A DNA stretch of 64,000 nt. It comes from Enterobacterales bacterium (GTDB lineage: Bacteria; Pseudomonadota; Gammaproteobacteria; Enterobacterales; Enterobacteriaceae). The stretch spans positions 1 to 64,000 of the forward strand of contig JAATFO010000088.1 in the NCBI GenBank assembly GCA_015655145.1, given 5' to 3'. Each line of letters opens with the position of its first letter. The first letter of the stretch is position 1. The position numbers and the translations under genes were made by a program. Below the pieces are notes generated by a model, which saw nothing but the letters and a program-made list of their open reading frames with translations, was not told the origin of the DNA and did not search any database. Below are positions 9,085 through 19,225 of the stretch, piece after piece.

Positions 9085-10752
9085 ATGAGTGAGGCTGAAG
9101 CCCGCCCAACTAACTTTATTCGTCAGATTATTGACGAAGATTTGGCGAGTGGTAAACACCCTGGTGTGCATACCCGCTTTCCGCCGGAGCCTAATGGTTA
9201 TCTGCATATTGGCCATGCAAAATCCATTTGTCTGAACTTTGGTATTGCGCAAGACTACCAGGGGCAGTGTAACTTGCGTTTCGATGACACTAATCCGGTA
9301 AAAGAAGATGTGGAGTATGTCGAATCGATTAAACGTGACGTGCAATGGCTGGGTTTCCAGTGGAGTGGCGACATCCATTATTCCTCTGATTACTTTGACC
9401 AACTGCATCACTATGCCATTGAGTTGATTAACAAAGGTCTGGCGTATGTTGATGAATTGAGCGCAGATCAAATTCGTGAGTATCGCGGCACGCTAACTGC
9501 ACCGGGAAGAAATAGCCCGTATCGCACGCGTACGGTGGAAGAAAACCTCAGCTTGTTTGAGAAAATGCGCAATGGTGAATTTGCTGAGGGAGCGGCTTGT
9601 CTGCGCGCGAAAATCGACATGGCGTCACACTTTATGGTGATGCGTGATCCGGTGCTGTATCGAATTAAGTTTGCCGAACATCATCAGACGGGAGATAAAT
9701 GGTGTATCTACCCGATGTACGATTTTACCCACTGTATTTCCGATGCGCTGGAAGGCATTACCCACTCACTCTGTACGCTGGAGTTCCAGGACAACCGTCG
9801 TCTGTACGATTGGGTATTGGATAATATCACCATCCCGGTACATCCGCGTCAGTACGAGTTCTCACGCCTTAATCTCGAATATGCCATTATGTCCAAGCGC
9901 AAGCTGAGCCAGTTGGTCAGTGAGAAGATTGTCGAAGGATGGGATGATCCCCGGATGTTGACGGTCTCTGGTCTGCGCCGTCGCGGATATACCGCCTCTG
10001 CCATCCGTGAGTTCTGTCGGCGTATTGGCGTAACCCGGCAAGATAATATTGTTGAGATGGCATCGCTGGAATCCTGTATTCGCGATGATCTGAACGACAA
10101 TGCGCCTCGTGCCATGGCGGTACTGGACCCGGTGAAAGTTGTGCTTGAAAACCTGCCGGCAGGTTATGACGAAATGCTTACCATGCCACTGCACCCCAAC
10201 AAGCCTGAAATGGGTACACGTAAGGTGCCGTTTAGCCGTGAAGTCTACATTGATCGCGCTGATTTTCGGGAAGAGGCCAATAAACAATACAAACGGCTGG
10301 TATTGGGCAAAGAAGTCCGTCTGCGTAATGCTTACGTCATTAAAGCGGAGCGGGTGGAAAAAGACGACGCAGGAAATATTACCTGTTTGTATTGTCACTG
10401 TGACCAGAATACGTTGAACAAAGACCCTGCGGATGGACGTAAAGTAAAAGGCGTGATTCACTGGGTATCAGCAGAACACGGATTACCTGCGGAATTTCGC
10501 TTATATGACCGTTTATTCAGTGTGCCAAATCCGGCAGGTGCGGAGGATTTTCTTACCACAATTAACCCCGATTCGCTGGTGATAAAACAAGGGGTGGTAG
10601 AGCCGGGTTTGCGAAATGCAGAAGCGACTAAACCCTGTCAGTTTGAACGTGAAGGCTATTTCTGTGTGGATAGCGTCTATTCCAGTGCGGCACACTTAGT
10701 GTTTAACCGGACGGTCGGACTGCGTGATACCTGGACGAAAATGGGGGACTGA
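9085..10752 (+). CDS. glnS: Glutaminyl-tRNA synthetase
   Basis: Class I aminoacyl-tRNA synthetase charging tRNA-Gln. It has 555 residues (E. coli 554). The ATP-binding HIGH motif is at 41-44 and the second signature MSKRK lies near 270. The C-terminal anticodon-binding beta-barrels are complete. A GAGGAAA ribosome site precedes the ATG. The gene follows nagE, as in E. coli, where readthrough and NagC-linked expression of glnS have been described; here a strong terminator separates them. In E. coli chiP and chiQ lie between glnS and fur; no trace of them is seen here. Confidence 0.97.
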   Translation: MSEAEARPTNFIRQIIDEDLASGKHPGVHTRFPPEPNGYLHIGHAKSICLNFGIAQDYQGQCNLRFDDTNPVKEDVEYVESIKRDVQWLGFQWSGDIHYSSDYFDQLHHYAIELINKGLAYVDELSADQIREYRGTLTAPGRNSPYRTRTVEENLSLFEKMRNGEFAEGAACLRAKIDMASHFMVMRDPVLYRIKFAEHHQTGDKWCIYPMYDFTHCISDALEGITHSLCTLEFQDNRRLYDWVLDNITIPVHPRQYEFSRLNLEYAIMSKRKLSQLVSEKIVEGWDDPRMLTVSGLRRRGYTASAIREFCRRIGVTRQDNIVEMASLESCIRDDLNDNAPRAMAVLDPVKVVLENLPAGYDEMLTMPLHPNKPEMGTRKVPFSREVYIDRADFREEANKQYKRLVLGKEVRLRNAYVIKAERVEKDDAGNITCLYCHCDQNTLNKDPADGRKVKGVIHWVSAEHGLPAEFRLYDRLFSVPNPAGAEDFLTTINPDSLVIKQGVVEPGLRNAEATKPCQFEREGYFCVDSVYSSAAHLVFNRTVGLRDTWTKMGD

Positions 10753-10777
10753 GTAATACGGATGGATGAACGCTGAT

Positions 10778-10800
10778 CTGAAGGGTGATATCCCCTTCAG
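10778..10800. terminator. Hairpin between convergent glnS and fur
   Basis: Perfect 8-bp stem CTGAAGGG / CCCTTCAG with a 7-nt loop, 25 bp after the glnS stop. It lacks a T tract on either strand, so it may stabilise 3' ends and not terminate. Confidence 0.4.
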
Positions 10801-10856
10801 GTCACGGATCATGTTTTCAGGCAGTGTTTCACTGCGATTGACTCTGATACTGCGGT

Positions 10857-11300
10857 TTATTGATCGTGTAATGTTTCATCTTCGCGACAGTCACCCAGAG
10901 CACAGTGACCATAAAGATATAAGCTGTGGTTAGTGAGCTTAATGCCGTGACGTGTAGCGATTTCACGTTGACGCGCTTCAATGGACTCATCGCTGAACTC
11001 AATGACCTTTCCACAATCAAGGCAAATCAGGTGATCATGATGATGTTGCTGAGTGAGTTCGAACACGGATTTTCCGCCTTCGAAATTGTGGCGCGTAACA
11101 ATCCCTGCGTCATCAAATTGGTTCAGAACACGATAAACCGTGGCCAGACCAATCTCCTCGCCCATATCAATCAGGCGTTTATATAAATCTTCCGCACTGA
11201 CATGATGGCCTTCTGGCTCCTGAAGCACTTCCAGAATTTTCAGTCGCGGAAGTGTGACTTTCAGGCCGGCCTTCTTTAATGCGGTATTGTTGTCAGTCAT
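10857..11300 (-). CDS. fur: Ferric uptake regulator Fur
   Basis: Global iron-responsive repressor; the Fe(II)-bound dimer binds Fur boxes. It has 147 residues (E. coli 148). An N-terminal winged helix (about 1-82) is followed by the dimerisation and metal domain. That domain has the HHHDH cluster at 86-90, Cys93/Cys96 and Cys133/Cys138, the last four forming the structural zinc site. The gene is convergent with glnS. Upstream lie a promoter-like pair, a short overlapping reading frame resembling uof, and a Fur-box-like sequence, so autoregulation is likely. Confidence 0.97.
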   Translation of the reverse strand: MTDNNTALKKAGLKVTLPRLKILEVLQEPEGHHVSAEDLYKRLIDMGEEIGLATVYRVLNQFDDAGIVTRHNFEGGKSVFELTQQHHHDHLICLDCGKVIEFSDESIEARQREIATRHGIKLTNHSLYLYGHCALGDCREDETLHDQ

Positions 11301-11358
11301 GCGGATATTGTCCTGTTACTTTTTTCTGGTCACAGTGTGGCTGGAGAGCCCTGAACAT
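11293..11358 (-). CDS. uof: Candidate upstream ORF overlapping the fur start (Uof-like)
   Basis: A 21-codon frame reading MFRALQPHCDQKK...YPHD runs into fur and stops eight bases inside it, at the TGA in ATGACTGAC. E. coli has a short ORF, uof, at the same place. Its translation is coupled to fur and it is the target through which the sRNA RyhB lowers Fur. The overlap geometry and the YPHD end support homology. Against it, no clear ribosome site precedes the ATG, and the frame is short enough to occur by chance. Confidence 0.4.
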   Translation of the reverse strand: MFRALQPHCDQKKVTGQYPHD

Positions 11359-11384
11359 CGGTCGACACTGAATTCTGTTACATC

Positions 11385-11413
11385 ATTATAGAACTGATGC
11401 ATCGAAATGAAAA
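11385..11413 (-). promoter_or_regulatory. Likely fur promoter
   Basis: On the minus strand TTTTCA, a 17-bp spacer and a consensus TATAAT -10 box, placing the transcript start about 75-80 bases before the fur ATG. Confidence 0.5.
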
Positions 11414-11751
11414 CCGCAGGGGAAGCGAAAAGCACTATTGGATGTAAGGATAAGTATCATTACGCCCTGAGAAGCTGATGCCGGATCACCTGCTGAGTTA
11501 ACATTCACTTAGCGCTTGCCCCATTTGACCGGTGATTTGAAACCGAGACAGGGGACAAAATTTCCACGTACTCCGTGTACGCTCCGTTTTCTGTGTGCTG
11601 TTCGCGTTCAAACGGTTAATCATGACGCCTGACAGGCCAGATTCTTAATTTCATCGTCTTATACTTAAACAATGAAAAGACGGATGACCGATAAGGGTAT
11701 TCTACAGGTTTGATGTCGAAAGTGACAAATAGCTATTGATTATTTCTACAG

Positions 11752-11793
11752 GAAAAACCACACATTCAATGTGAGCAAATGCGCACATTGAAT
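11752..11793 (-). terminator. Rho-independent terminator of fldA
   Basis: Perfect 10-bp stem ATTCAATGTG / CACATTGAAT with a 10-nt loop just past the fldA stop. On the minus strand it is followed by GTGTGG and a T5 run. Confidence 0.75.
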
Positions 11794-11802
11794 CTTGCGT
11801 GG

Positions 11803-12333
11803 TTATGCTTCGATGATTTCTTGCAGATGAAGCTCGTCGACAATCTGCTTCACCCATTTTTCGACGCGTTCATTGGTTAGTTCGGGTTGACGGTCTTCAT
11901 CAATGGCCAAACCGAGAAAGTGATGATCATCAGCCAGACCTTTTGACGCTTCAAAATGATAACCCGCCGTCGGCCAGTGGCCGACGATTACCGCGCCATT
12001 AGGTTCGATAATGTCACGAATGGTGCCCATTGCGTCACAGAAATACTCTGCGTAATCTTCCTGATCCCCGCAGCCAAACAGAGCAACCAGCTTACCGCCA
12101 AAGTCGATTTCTTCCAGTGTCGGGAAGAAATCATCCCAGTCGCACTGGGCCTCGCCATAATACCAGGTTGGAATGCCAAGCAATAAAATATCAAAGGCTT
12201 CAAGATCTTCTTTACTGCTCTTGGCGATGTCATAAACCTCTGCAACTTCTTTGCCGAGTTGTTTTTGGATCATCTTTGCAATGTTTTCTGTGTTGCCAGT
12301 ATCGCTGCCAAAGAAAATACCTACGATTGCCAT
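11803..12333 (-). CDS. fldA: Flavodoxin 1
   Basis: FMN-binding electron carrier that reduces enzymes such as biotin synthase, methionine synthase, IspG/IspH and pyruvate formate-lyase activase. It has 176 residues, as in E. coli. The phosphate loop SDTGNT is at 10-15. The two isoalloxazine loops are around Trp57 (PTWYYGE) and in the [13 protein letters not shown] segment near 88-100. The long-chain insertion typical of enterobacterial flavodoxins is present. It lies between ybfE and fur on the same strand, as in E. coli. Confidence 0.97.
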   Translation of the reverse strand: MAIVGIFFGSDTGNTENIAKMIQKQLGKEVAEVYDIAKSSKEDLEAFDILLLGIPTWYYGEAQCDWDDFFPTLEEIDFGGKLVALFGCGDQEDYAEYFCDAMGTIRDIIEPNGAVIVGHWPTAGYHFEASKGLADDHHFLGLAIDEDRQPELTNERVEKWVKQIVDELHLQEIIEA

Positions 12334-12476
12334 GAGTTTAATAACCTCTTGAAACTTAATAAGATGGTGGCTGCTGGTTGCCTGCAGATAGTGGCAATAA
12401 TAGCAGACAGAGTCAGGTCACGGAACTTGTAAAGCCGGTACATTTGTCGCTTTGTGCGATTATGCGGGCGGCGTGT

Positions 12477-12758
12477 TCACCAGGAAGCAGCATGCAGTTG
12501 GTTCAGGATCATCTCTTCGATCAACTCACTGCGGCTCATATTACGTTGCTCTGCCAGTTCATTGAGCGCATCCACGGCTTCACTGTTCATTTTTAGTTCA
12601 ACACGGCGTAATCCACGGACTTTGTCACGCTTCAATTGATTACGTTTGTTGATGCGAAGTTGCTCATCGCGCATCAACGGATTAGTTTTGGGCCGTCCTG
12701 CTCGTCGCTCGTTTGCGAACAGATCCAGGGTGGTGCGGTCCGTTTGTTCTTTTGCCAT
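12477..12758 (-). CDS. ybfE: YbfE, small ribbon-helix-helix protein
   Basis: A 93-residue basic protein. The N-terminal half is charged and probably disordered (GRPKTNP, many Arg and Lys). The C-terminal half (about 48-93) reads as a ribbon-helix-helix fold: RRVELKMNSEAVDALNEL, then SRSELIEEMI. In E. coli ybfE is induced by DNA damage through LexA, but I find no CTGT-N8-ACAG box upstream here. Its molecular role is unknown; DNA binding is inferred from the fold. It sits upstream of fldA with a 143-bp gap, the E. coli arrangement. Confidence 0.9.
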   Translation of the reverse strand: MAKEQTDRTTLDLFANERRAGRPKTNPLMRDEQLRINKRNQLKRDKVRGLRRVELKMNSEAVDALNELAEQRNMSRSELIEEMILNQLHAASW

Positions 12759-12914
12759 AGGATCGTGATATTGAATGGGTACCGCAGCGTGCGTTCTGAC
12801 TTAACTTAAGCCGGTTTGCTATGGTTTTCGACCACAGCGAAATTTTAGCGCGCTATCATACCCCAGGGAAAGTCGCGGCGGCAATTATTTCACTGGATAG
12901 ATAACATGTTGCTT

Positions 12915-13679
12915 TTAAACTACAAAAAAACGCCGCAGAGCGCGTAAAACAGCCTCAGGTTTCTCTGCATGGACCCAGTGACCTGCACCGGCAATAACAT
13001 GGGCCTTCGCCAGTGGAAACTGGCTTAACAGCGCCTCGCGATGGCTATCGTCGAGATAAGGAGAGTTTCCACCACGGATAAACAGTGCCGGATGGTGCCA
13101 TGCGGGGACATTTTCCCAGCCAGTGATGGCTGCATAGTTGTTCCATAACGCCGGGACGTTAAATCGCCATTGCCCATTATGGAATGATTTCAGCAGGAAC
13201 TGGATCACCCCTTCCTCTGTTATATAATCGCGCATTGTTTGCGCAGCGAGCGGGCGCGCGGTGATACCGGCGTCGCTGACGGCATTCACGGCGGCGAAAA
13301 TAGCATCATGGCGTCGGGTGTGGTAATCAACCGGGGCGATATCAAGCAATGCCAGTTGTTTTATCCGTTCCGGTGCAAGTGCGGTCATCATCATCGCGAT
13401 TTTGCCGCCCATCGAGTGGCCAATCACGGAAACGTTAGTCATCGCCTGCTCATCGAGTGTATCTAACATGTCCTGTGCCATCATGCGATACGTCATCTCA
13501 TCGGCTCGGGGCGACAAACCATGATTACGCACATCAACCTGAATAATCGGCTGTTCTGTTTTCAACTCACGCGCGATGATGCCCAGGTTATCAAGGCTGC
13601 CAAACAACCCGTGGATTAACAGCAGCGGGGTGGCGCCAACGGGAGATTGCTCAGTTTGCAGACGCACATTCAAATTCAT
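12915..13679 (-). CDS. ybfF: YbfF, alpha/beta-hydrolase esterase
   Basis: Cytoplasmic esterase active on acyl-CoA and p-nitrophenyl esters in E. coli; the natural substrate is unsettled. It has 254 residues, the usual length. The nucleophile elbow GHSMGG gives Ser89, with Asp113 in LLDIAPVDYH and the catalytic His in GAGHWVHAE near 234. The oxyanion motif HGLFGS is near 23. It diverges from seqA across a 255-bp region containing the seqA promoter. The ORF is intact. Confidence 0.95.
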   Translation of the reverse strand: MNLNVRLQTEQSPVGATPLLLIHGLFGSLDNLGIIARELKTEQPIIQVDVRNHGLSPRADEMTYRMMAQDMLDTLDEQAMTNVSVIGHSMGGKIAMMMTALAPERIKQLALLDIAPVDYHTRRHDAIFAAVNAVSDAGITARPLAAQTMRDYITEEGVIQFLLKSFHNGQWRFNVPALWNNYAAITGWENVPAWHHPALFIRGGNSPYLDDSHREALLSQFPLAKAHVIAGAGHWVHAEKPEAVLRALRRFFVV

Positions 13680-13934
13680 GACAAAGTTCTTACAGTTCAG
13701 ACGAAAGCTTAGGTTATCATGGTTTCACATTTCCTGCAGGTTGGGCGTCGGGGATGCGTTTTTTTTGCGGCATATTCTGACTTTTGCTGGCAACCGTGGT
13801 TGACGCTATCGACTCGCAGGATTTAGCTTTATAATCCTTATGTTAGAACGGCGTGATATGGCGTGCGGTTTGTTGATCATTCCGCCGTCAGCCCGGGCGC
13901 CGTTCTGCTACAAGTAATAACCGTACGGATAAAG
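13680..13934. other. Divergent ybfF/seqA spacer
   Basis: Control region for ybfF (minus) and seqA (plus). TATAAT at 13830-13835 is a plausible -10 box for seqA. No regulator site is assigned. Confidence 0.4.
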
Positions 13935-14492
13935 ATGAAAACGATTGACGTTGACGAAGAACTTTACCATTACATTGCCAGCCACACTCAGCACATTGGT
14001 GAAAGCGCATCGGATATTTTGCGGCGGATGTTAAAATTTTCTGCCGCTGAGGGTACCCCGACGCCAATGACGCCCGCATCAACGGGCATGGCTACTGTGA
14101 CCACAGGGCAGCACGCCCCGGTGAAAAATGCAACGCGTCCAGATGAGCGCGTGCGTACCGTGCGAGAACTGTTGCTTTCCGATGAATATGCGGAACAGAA
14201 GAAAGCGGTAAATCGATTTATGCTGATTTTGTCGACTTTATATCACATTGATCCCACATTATTTTCTGATGCAGCGTCCTCATTGCAGGGTCGCACACGC
14301 ATCTATTTCGCCGGCGATCAGCAAATATTGTTACAGAATGGCACCCATACCAAGCCGCAACAGGTTCCCGACACACCTTTTTGGGTTATTACCAATACCA
14401 ATACAGATCGCAAATGCAGCATGGTCGAACACATCATGTTGTCGATGCAGTTCCCGCAGGAACTGACTGAAAAAGTTTGCGGTACCATTTAA
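13935..14492 (+). CDS. seqA: SeqA, negative regulator of replication initiation
   Basis: Binds hemimethylated GATC clusters to sequester oriC and newly replicated DNA. The start is the ATG of MKTIDVDEELY, the conserved SeqA N-terminus; an upstream in-frame ATG would add 24 unrelated residues. The length is 185 residues (E. coli 181), the extra residues lying in the linker. The N-terminal multimerisation domain covers about 1-35 and the variable linker is rich in Thr, Pro and Ala. The C-terminal DNA-binding domain contains GRTRIYFA and the NTNTDRKC loop that reads methyl-adenine. pgm follows after 24 bp, so the two are probably co-transcribed. Confidence 0.96.
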   Translation: MKTIDVDEELYHYIASHTQHIGESASDILRRMLKFSAAEGTPTPMTPASTGMATVTTGQHAPVKNATRPDERVRTVRELLLSDEYAEQKKAVNRFMLILSTLYHIDPTLFSDAASSLQGRTRIYFAGDQQILLQNGTHTKPQQVPDTPFWVITNTNTDRKCSMVEHIMLSMQFPQELTEKVCGTI

Positions 14493-14516
14493 CGAAAGCG
14501 TCAGGGAGAAGCGCCA

Positions 14517-16157
14517 ATGGCCAATCACCCCCGTGCCGGACAGCCAGCCCGGCAGAGCGATTTGATTAATGTTGCACAATTAACATCCCAGTATTATGTC
14601 TTGCAGCCCGATCTGACCAATGCCGAACATGCGGTGAAATTTGGCACTTCAGGCCATCGAGGGAGTGCCGGACGTCATAGTTTTAACGAAACGCACATTC
14701 TCGCTATTGCTCAGGCGATTGCGGAAGTGCGTAGCAAGAACGGGATTACCGGCCCTTGCTATGTTGGCAAAGATACCCATGCGTTATCCGAGCCCGCCAT
14801 TATTTCGGTGCTGGAAGTTCTGGCCGCTAACGGCGTGGAGGTCATTGTTCAGCAGGACAACGGCTATACGCCAACACCGGCGATCTCCAATGCCATTTTG
14901 GAACACAATAAGCGTGGGGGAGCGCAGGCAGACGGCATTGTGATTACGCCCTCACATAACCCACCAGAAGATGGCGGGATTAAATACAACCCACCTAACG
15001 GCGGTCCGGCGGACACGAATGTCACTAAAGTGGTGGAAGACCGGGCGAATCAACTGATTAAGGATGGCTTAAAAGAGGTCAAACGCTTGTCGTTGGATCG
15101 CGCCATGGCAAGCGGTCATATCCACCAGCAAGACCTGATGCAGCCTTATATTGAAGGTCTGGCGCAGGTCATTGACATCCCGGCGATTCAGCAAGCGGGC
15201 CTGAAAATTGGGGTTGATCCGCTGGGTGGTTCAGGTATTGCCTACTGGCAGCGTATTGCGGAATTCTATCATCTTGATCTCACTCTGGTGAATGATGAGG
15301 TTGATCAAACTTTCCGCTTTATGCACCTGGATAAAGACGGTGTGATCCGGATGGACTGCTCGTCTGAATCAGCGATGGCGGGGCTATTGGCGCTGCGTGA
15401 TAAGTTTGATCTGGCCTTTGCTAATGATCCTGATTACGACCGTCACGGGATTGTCACGCCAGCGGGCCTGATGAACCCGAATCACTACCTGGCGGTTGCT
15501 ATCAACTACCTGTTCCAGCATCGTCCGCGCTGGGGCAAAGAGGTTGCCGTGGGCAAAACACTGGTTTCCAGTGCCATGATTGACCGGGTCGTGAATGATA
15601 TCGGTCGTAAACTGGTAGAAGTGCCAGTCGGCTTTAAATGGTTTGTTGATGGTCTGTTTGACGGTAGTCTTGGTTTTGGCGGTGAAGAGAGCGCCGGAGC
15701 ATCATTTCTGCGTTTTGATGGCACACCATGGTCAACCGATAAAGACGGCATTATTCTTTGCCTGTTAGCGGCAGAAATCACCGCAGTAACGGGTAAAAAC
15801 CCGCAACAACATTATGATGAGTTGGCTAAGCAGTTTGGCGCGCCAAGTTATAATCGTTTACAGGCAAGTGCAACATCAGCACAAAAAGCCGCACTCGCGA
15901 AATTATCACCCGACATGGTCAGTGCGGATACGCTGGCTGGCGATCCCATTATTGCACGTCTGACCGCGGCACCCGGTAATGGCGCTGCGATTGGCGGCCT
16001 GAAAGTGATCACTAAAAATGGCTGGTTTGCCGCCCGCCCTTCCGGTACGGAAGATGCCTACAAAATTTACTGTGAAAGTTTCCTTGGCGCGGAACACCGC
16101 GAGAAGATCGAACACGAAGCGGTAGAAATTGTCAGTGAAGTTTTGAAGAACGCGTAA
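14517..16157 (+). CDS. pgm: Phosphoglucomutase
   Basis: Interconverts glucose-1-P and glucose-6-P, supplying UDP-glucose for envelope sugars and linking glycogen and trehalose to glycolysis. It has 546 residues, the E. coli length. The phosphoserine is Ser146 in TPSHNPP and the Mg-binding loop is DPDYDRH near 305. The sugar-specificity loop is GGEESAG near 390, and the phosphate-binding RPSGTED lies near 505. It is in the seqA-pgm operon and ends in a terminator. Confidence 0.97.
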   Translation: MANHPRAGQPARQSDLINVAQLTSQYYVLQPDLTNAEHAVKFGTSGHRGSAGRHSFNETHILAIAQAIAEVRSKNGITGPCYVGKDTHALSEPAIISVLEVLAANGVEVIVQQDNGYTPTPAISNAILEHNKRGGAQADGIVITPSHNPPEDGGIKYNPPNGGPADTNVTKVVEDRANQLIKDGLKEVKRLSLDRAMASGHIHQQDLMQPYIEGLAQVIDIPAIQQAGLKIGVDPLGGSGIAYWQRIAEFYHLDLTLVNDEVDQTFRFMHLDKDGVIRMDCSSESAMAGLLALRDKFDLAFANDPDYDRHGIVTPAGLMNPNHYLAVAINYLFQHRPRWGKEVAVGKTLVSSAMIDRVVNDIGRKLVEVPVGFKWFVDGLFDGSLGFGGEESAGASFLRFDGTPWSTDKDGIILCLLAAEITAVTGKNPQQHYDELAKQFGAPSYNRLQASATSAQKAALAKLSPDMVSADTLAGDPIIARLTAAPGNGAAIGGLKVITKNGWFAARPSGTEDAYKIYCESFLGAEHREKIEHEAVEIVSEVLKNA

Positions 16158-16178
16158 TTATTGTGGTGATACAAACAG

Positions 16179-16203
16179 GCGCTGCGTGAGTAGCGCTTTT
16201 TTT
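16179..16203 (+). terminator. Rho-independent terminator of pgm
   Basis: GCGCT / AGCGC stem with an 8-nt loop followed by seven Ts, 21 bp past the pgm stop. Confidence 0.75.
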
Positions 16204-16348
16204 ATGCCTTCCCGCAATGTGTGGCGCCAGTTTAATTGTACGCTACTATTGGGATTATTAGTGTGAGACATCGCTGTTGTCGCGTTCGCAGTTAAGATTA
16301 TCATCGCCAGAATGTGGTGGGGTTCTTGTTTTTATCGGGGCGTATTTC

Positions 16349-17092
16349 ATGAATAATTTTGAATTAGAACGCATTGTTAATCAGTTGCTTAATACAGAAA
16401 GTTTCACTGATTACGGGCCAAATGGCTTGCAGGTGGAAGGACGTGATGACGTGAAGAAAATTATCACTGGCGTCACGGCCTGCCAGGCGCTGCTGGATGA
16501 AGCGGTTCATCAGCAAGCGGATGCGGTTATTGTACACCATGGTTATTTCTGGCGGAATGAATCGTCGGTGATTAAAGGAATGAAGCGTCGCCGTCTGCGG
16601 ACGTTGCTGGCGAATGACATTAATCTTTATGGCTGGCATTTACCGCTGGATGCGCATCCGCAACTGGGAAATAATGCGCAACTCGCGCAACGACTCGGTA
16701 TTACGGTGCGGGGTGAAGTCATGCCATTAGTGCCATGGGGCGAAGTCGAAGAACCGTTGAGCGGCGAGCAACTGGCGCAACGCATTACACACGAGTTGGG
16801 CAGAGAACCGTTGTATTGTGGCGACAATGCGCCGCAACATATTCGCCGTATTGCCTGGTGTACCGGAGGCGGTCAGGGGTTTATTGATAATGCCGCCGCA
16901 TTCGGCGTTGATGCTTTCATTACCGGTGAGGTTTCTGAGCAAACAATTCACAGTGCGCGTGAAAATGGACTGCATTTTTATGCGGCCGGACATCATGCGA
17001 CCGAGCGCGGCGGTGTGCAGGCATTGGGGCAATGGCTGGCAGAACACTGTGCACTGGATGTCGTTTTTGTCGATATTGATAATCCGGCTTGA
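16349..17092 (+). CDS. ybgI: YbgI, NIF3/DUF34 family metal-binding protein
   Basis: Member of the nearly universal NIF3 (DUF34) family, a toroidal hexamer with a di-metal site. A GTP cyclohydrolase type 1-like annotation is common but not proven. The start is the ATG giving MNNFELERI, which makes 247 residues, as in E. coli. Candidate metal ligands are the HHGYFW motif (near 63), HLPLDAHP (near 97-101) and the C-terminal AGHHATERGG with the downstream Glu. In E. coli it lies directly before pxpB; here a 550-bp non-coding stretch intervenes and pxpB has its own promoter-like sequence. Confidence 0.94.
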   Translation: MNNFELERIVNQLLNTESFTDYGPNGLQVEGRDDVKKIITGVTACQALLDEAVHQQADAVIVHHGYFWRNESSVIKGMKRRRLRTLLANDINLYGWHLPLDAHPQLGNNAQLAQRLGITVRGEVMPLVPWGEVEEPLSGEQLAQRITHELGREPLYCGDNAPQHIRRIAWCTGGGQGFIDNAAAFGVDAFITGEVSEQTIHSARENGLHFYAAGHHATERGGVQALGQWLAEHCALDVVFVDIDNPA

Positions 17093-17642
17093 CGTCGCTG
17101 GCGGCAGATTGGTCTATCGCATCGGAGCGATGTGTCGGCTTACTGTTGAACGATTAACATGACTCCGTGGCAGGGCAATGAAGGGATTGGCGCCCTGACA
17201 GGAAACTGTTTTTCTGATGGTGAATTTACCCCCACGTTATTTAATTTAGTGCCGTTCATTTAGTTGTGTATTTACTCTTTCAGATAGCGTTGCTATGGCG
17301 GGTTTAATGACACCATGGCGAGCAATCATTCTGTAATGGTTTTGAATACAGTCTTGTTGCTGAACAACCGATTAACCACCTGCAGGTAAAACCTCCATCT
17401 AACGCCAATTGATCACTATTCATAACCTATTGCCCTGATATCCTGATAGTGCAGTCGTGTTTTTACCTGCATGGATATTCCACCGCCTTACCCGCTTACC
17501 TTTGCTTGTTGCTTTCTCATTACGTTATTGTCGCCAGAAAAAATATTCCTGTGATGACCGTGGCAAAGCAGTTGACACATCTGTGTTACACCCGCATAAC
17601 TGCATGAGGTTTCGATAAAAAATGTGGAGAAGGGGGTATGTT
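17093..17642. other. Long gap between ybgI and pxpB
   Basis: 550 bp without a supported gene. All frames are broken by stops and I recognise no protein remnant. The right end carries a promoter-like pair (annotated separately) and the pxpB ribosome site. The remainder may be eroded coding sequence or leader; nothing in it decides. Confidence 0.5.
17572..17600 (+). promoter_or_regulatory. Likely pxp operon promoter
   Basis: Consensus -35 TTGACA, a 17-bp spacer and a CATAAC -10 box, placing the start of transcription about 35 bases before the pxpB start codon. Confidence 0.6.
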
Positions 17643-18299
17643 TTGCAACGAGCACGTTGTTACCTGCTAGGAGAACGCGCAGTAGTGCTTGAACTGGAGC
17701 CGCCGGTATCACTGATCAGCCAGCAAAAAATTTGGGGATTAAGCGAACGGTTAAACAGCAATCCAGACGTTATTGAAGCGATTCCGGGGATGAATAATCT
17801 GACAGTATTGTTACGCGATCCACAGTTTGCGGCGCTGGATGCGATAGAACAATTACAGGATTGGTGGGAAGACAGTGAGGCGGCGCTCCCGCAGTCACGA
17901 CAGATTGATATCCCGGTCATTTATGGTGGTGATGCTGGTCCTGATCTTCATGAGGTCGCGCACCATTGCCAGCTTTCACCATCCCAGGTGGTAGAGTTAC
18001 ATACGGCGGGCGACTACGTGGTTTACTTCATCGGTTTTCAGCCGGGATTCCCTTATCTCGGTGGGTTGGCATCAGGCCTGAATACCCCGCGTCGCGCTGA
18101 ACCGCGTGTTCAGGTTCCTGCTGGTTCGGTGGGTATTGGCGGGAGCCAGACCGGGATTTATCCATTGGCGACGCCAGGTGGCTGGCAACTGATTGGTCGC
18201 ACTGATATCACGTTGTTTAATCCGCAGCAACAACCGCCAACATTATTGCGCCCGGGCGACCATATCCGCTTTGTGCCGCAGAAGGAGGGGATATGTTGA
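17643..18299 (+). CDS. pxpB: 5-oxoprolinase subunit PxpB
   Basis: Subunit of the ATP-dependent PxpABC 5-oxoprolinase, which opens the damage product 5-oxoproline (pyroglutamate) to glutamate. The start chosen is TTG at 17643 ([11 protein letters not shown]), because AGAAGGGGG lies six bases before it and the result is 218 residues, the E. coli length. An ATG 21 bases upstream coincides with the ribosome site region. The family core [11 protein letters not shown] and the stretch [15 protein letters not shown] are intact. Its 3' end overlaps pxpC by 7 bp. It opens a five-gene operon with pxpC, pxpA and a DUF969/DUF979 pair. Confidence 0.94.
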   Translation: MQRARCYLLGERAVVLELEPPVSLISQQKIWGLSERLNSNPDVIEAIPGMNNLTVLLRDPQFAALDAIEQLQDWWEDSEAALPQSRQIDIPVIYGGDAGPDLHEVAHHCQLSPSQVVELHTAGDYVVYFIGFQPGFPYLGGLASGLNTPRRAEPRVQVPAGSVGIGGSQTGIYPLATPGGWQLIGRTDITLFNPQQQPPTLLRPGDHIRFVPQKEGIC

Positions 18300-19225
18300 C
18301 GATAATTCGTGCCGGGATCAGTACGACAATCCAGGATTCAGGGCGCAGCGGCTGGCGGCAGTTCGGCATTGGCAGCGGCGGTGTACTTGATGTACCCGCA
18401 ATGAAAACAGCCAATTTACTGGTGGGCAATCTGCTACACAGCGCGGTACTGGAAATTACCCTTGGCCAGTTTTGCGCCCAATTCGAGCGTGATGGCTGGA
18501 TTGCACTGACCGGGGCCGGGTGTAATGCAGAGCTGGAAGGAAAGGCTGTCTGGACTGGCTGGCGCATGCCTGTGAAAAAAGGCCAGCGTCTGAGCTTATC
18601 AATACCGGTACGCGGTATGCGCAGCTATCTTGCTGTGGACGGTGGTTTTGATTTACCGCCGGTACTGGGATCGTTGAGCACCGATCTACAAGCCGGTTTT
18701 GGTGGATTTCATGGCCGTCGTCTGGCGGACGGCGATGTCATTCCGCTGGCGGCTGCCACACATCAGTTCAGCCAGCCAGTCGGTGTGCGACAATTATTAT
18801 GGGGGAATCGTCTGCGGGCATTGCCGGGACCGGAATACCATGAATTCAGCCGTGAATCACAAGAAGCCTTTTGGCGAATTCCATGGACACTAAGCCCGCA
18901 AAGTAACCGCATGGGGTATCGCTTGCAGGGCAGGCCACTTACGCGCCACACCGGACGTGAACTGTTGTCTCATGGTTTATTGCCCGGCGTGGTTCAGGTT
19001 CCACACAATGGTCAGCCCATCGTGCTGATGGCGGATGCGCAGACGACGGGAGGTTATCCGCGTATTGCCTGTGTTATCGAAGCTGATCTCTACCATTTAG
19101 CGCAAATTCGCCTTGGCGATCCGCTCAATTTTGTGCATTGCACGCTGGAGGACGCGTTGCTGGCGAAACAGCATCAACAACGTGTGATTGATCAAATGGT
19201 CTGGGGGCTGGAACATGAAAATTGA
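18293..19225 (+). CDS. pxpC: 5-oxoprolinase subunit PxpC
   Basis: Biotin-dependent-carboxyltransferase-like subunit that works with PxpB to activate 5-oxoproline for PxpA. It has 310 residues, equal to E. coli. Conserved blocks include TTIQDSGR near 10, ALTGAGC near 75, LPGPEYHEF near 180 and the C-terminal [14 protein letters not shown] segment near 235. It overlaps pxpB by 7 bp and pxpA by 11 bp, indicating translational coupling and probably fixed stoichiometry. Confidence 0.95.
   Translation: MLTIIRAGISTTIQDSGRSGWRQFGIGSGGVLDVPAMKTANLLVGNLLHSAVLEITLGQFCAQFERDGWIALTGAGCNAELEGKAVWTGWRMPVKKGQRLSLSIPVRGMRSYLAVDGGFDLPPVLGSLSTDLQAGFGGFHGRRLADGDVIPLAAATHQFSQPVGVRQLLWGNRLRALPGPEYHEFSRESQEAFWRIPWTLSPQSNRMGYRLQGRPLTRHTGRELLSHGLLPGVVQVPHNGQPIVLMADAQTTGGYPRIACVIEADLYHLAQIRLGDPLNFVHCTLEDALLAKQHQQRVIDQMVWGLEHEN

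Larger units (their letters stand above)
11301..11802. other. fldA-fur intergenic region
   Basis: About 500 bp. It holds the fur promoter and uORF noted above, a sequence GATAAGTATCATTA at 11449-11462 that resembles a partial Fur box, and the fldA terminator at its right end. The segment 11480-11700 has no convincing reading frame or RNA gene. Confidence 0.5.

Noticed and set aside
12759-12914. LexA box upstream of ybfE
   Set aside because: ybfE is LexA-controlled in E. coli, but no CTGT-N8-ACAG is visible here.
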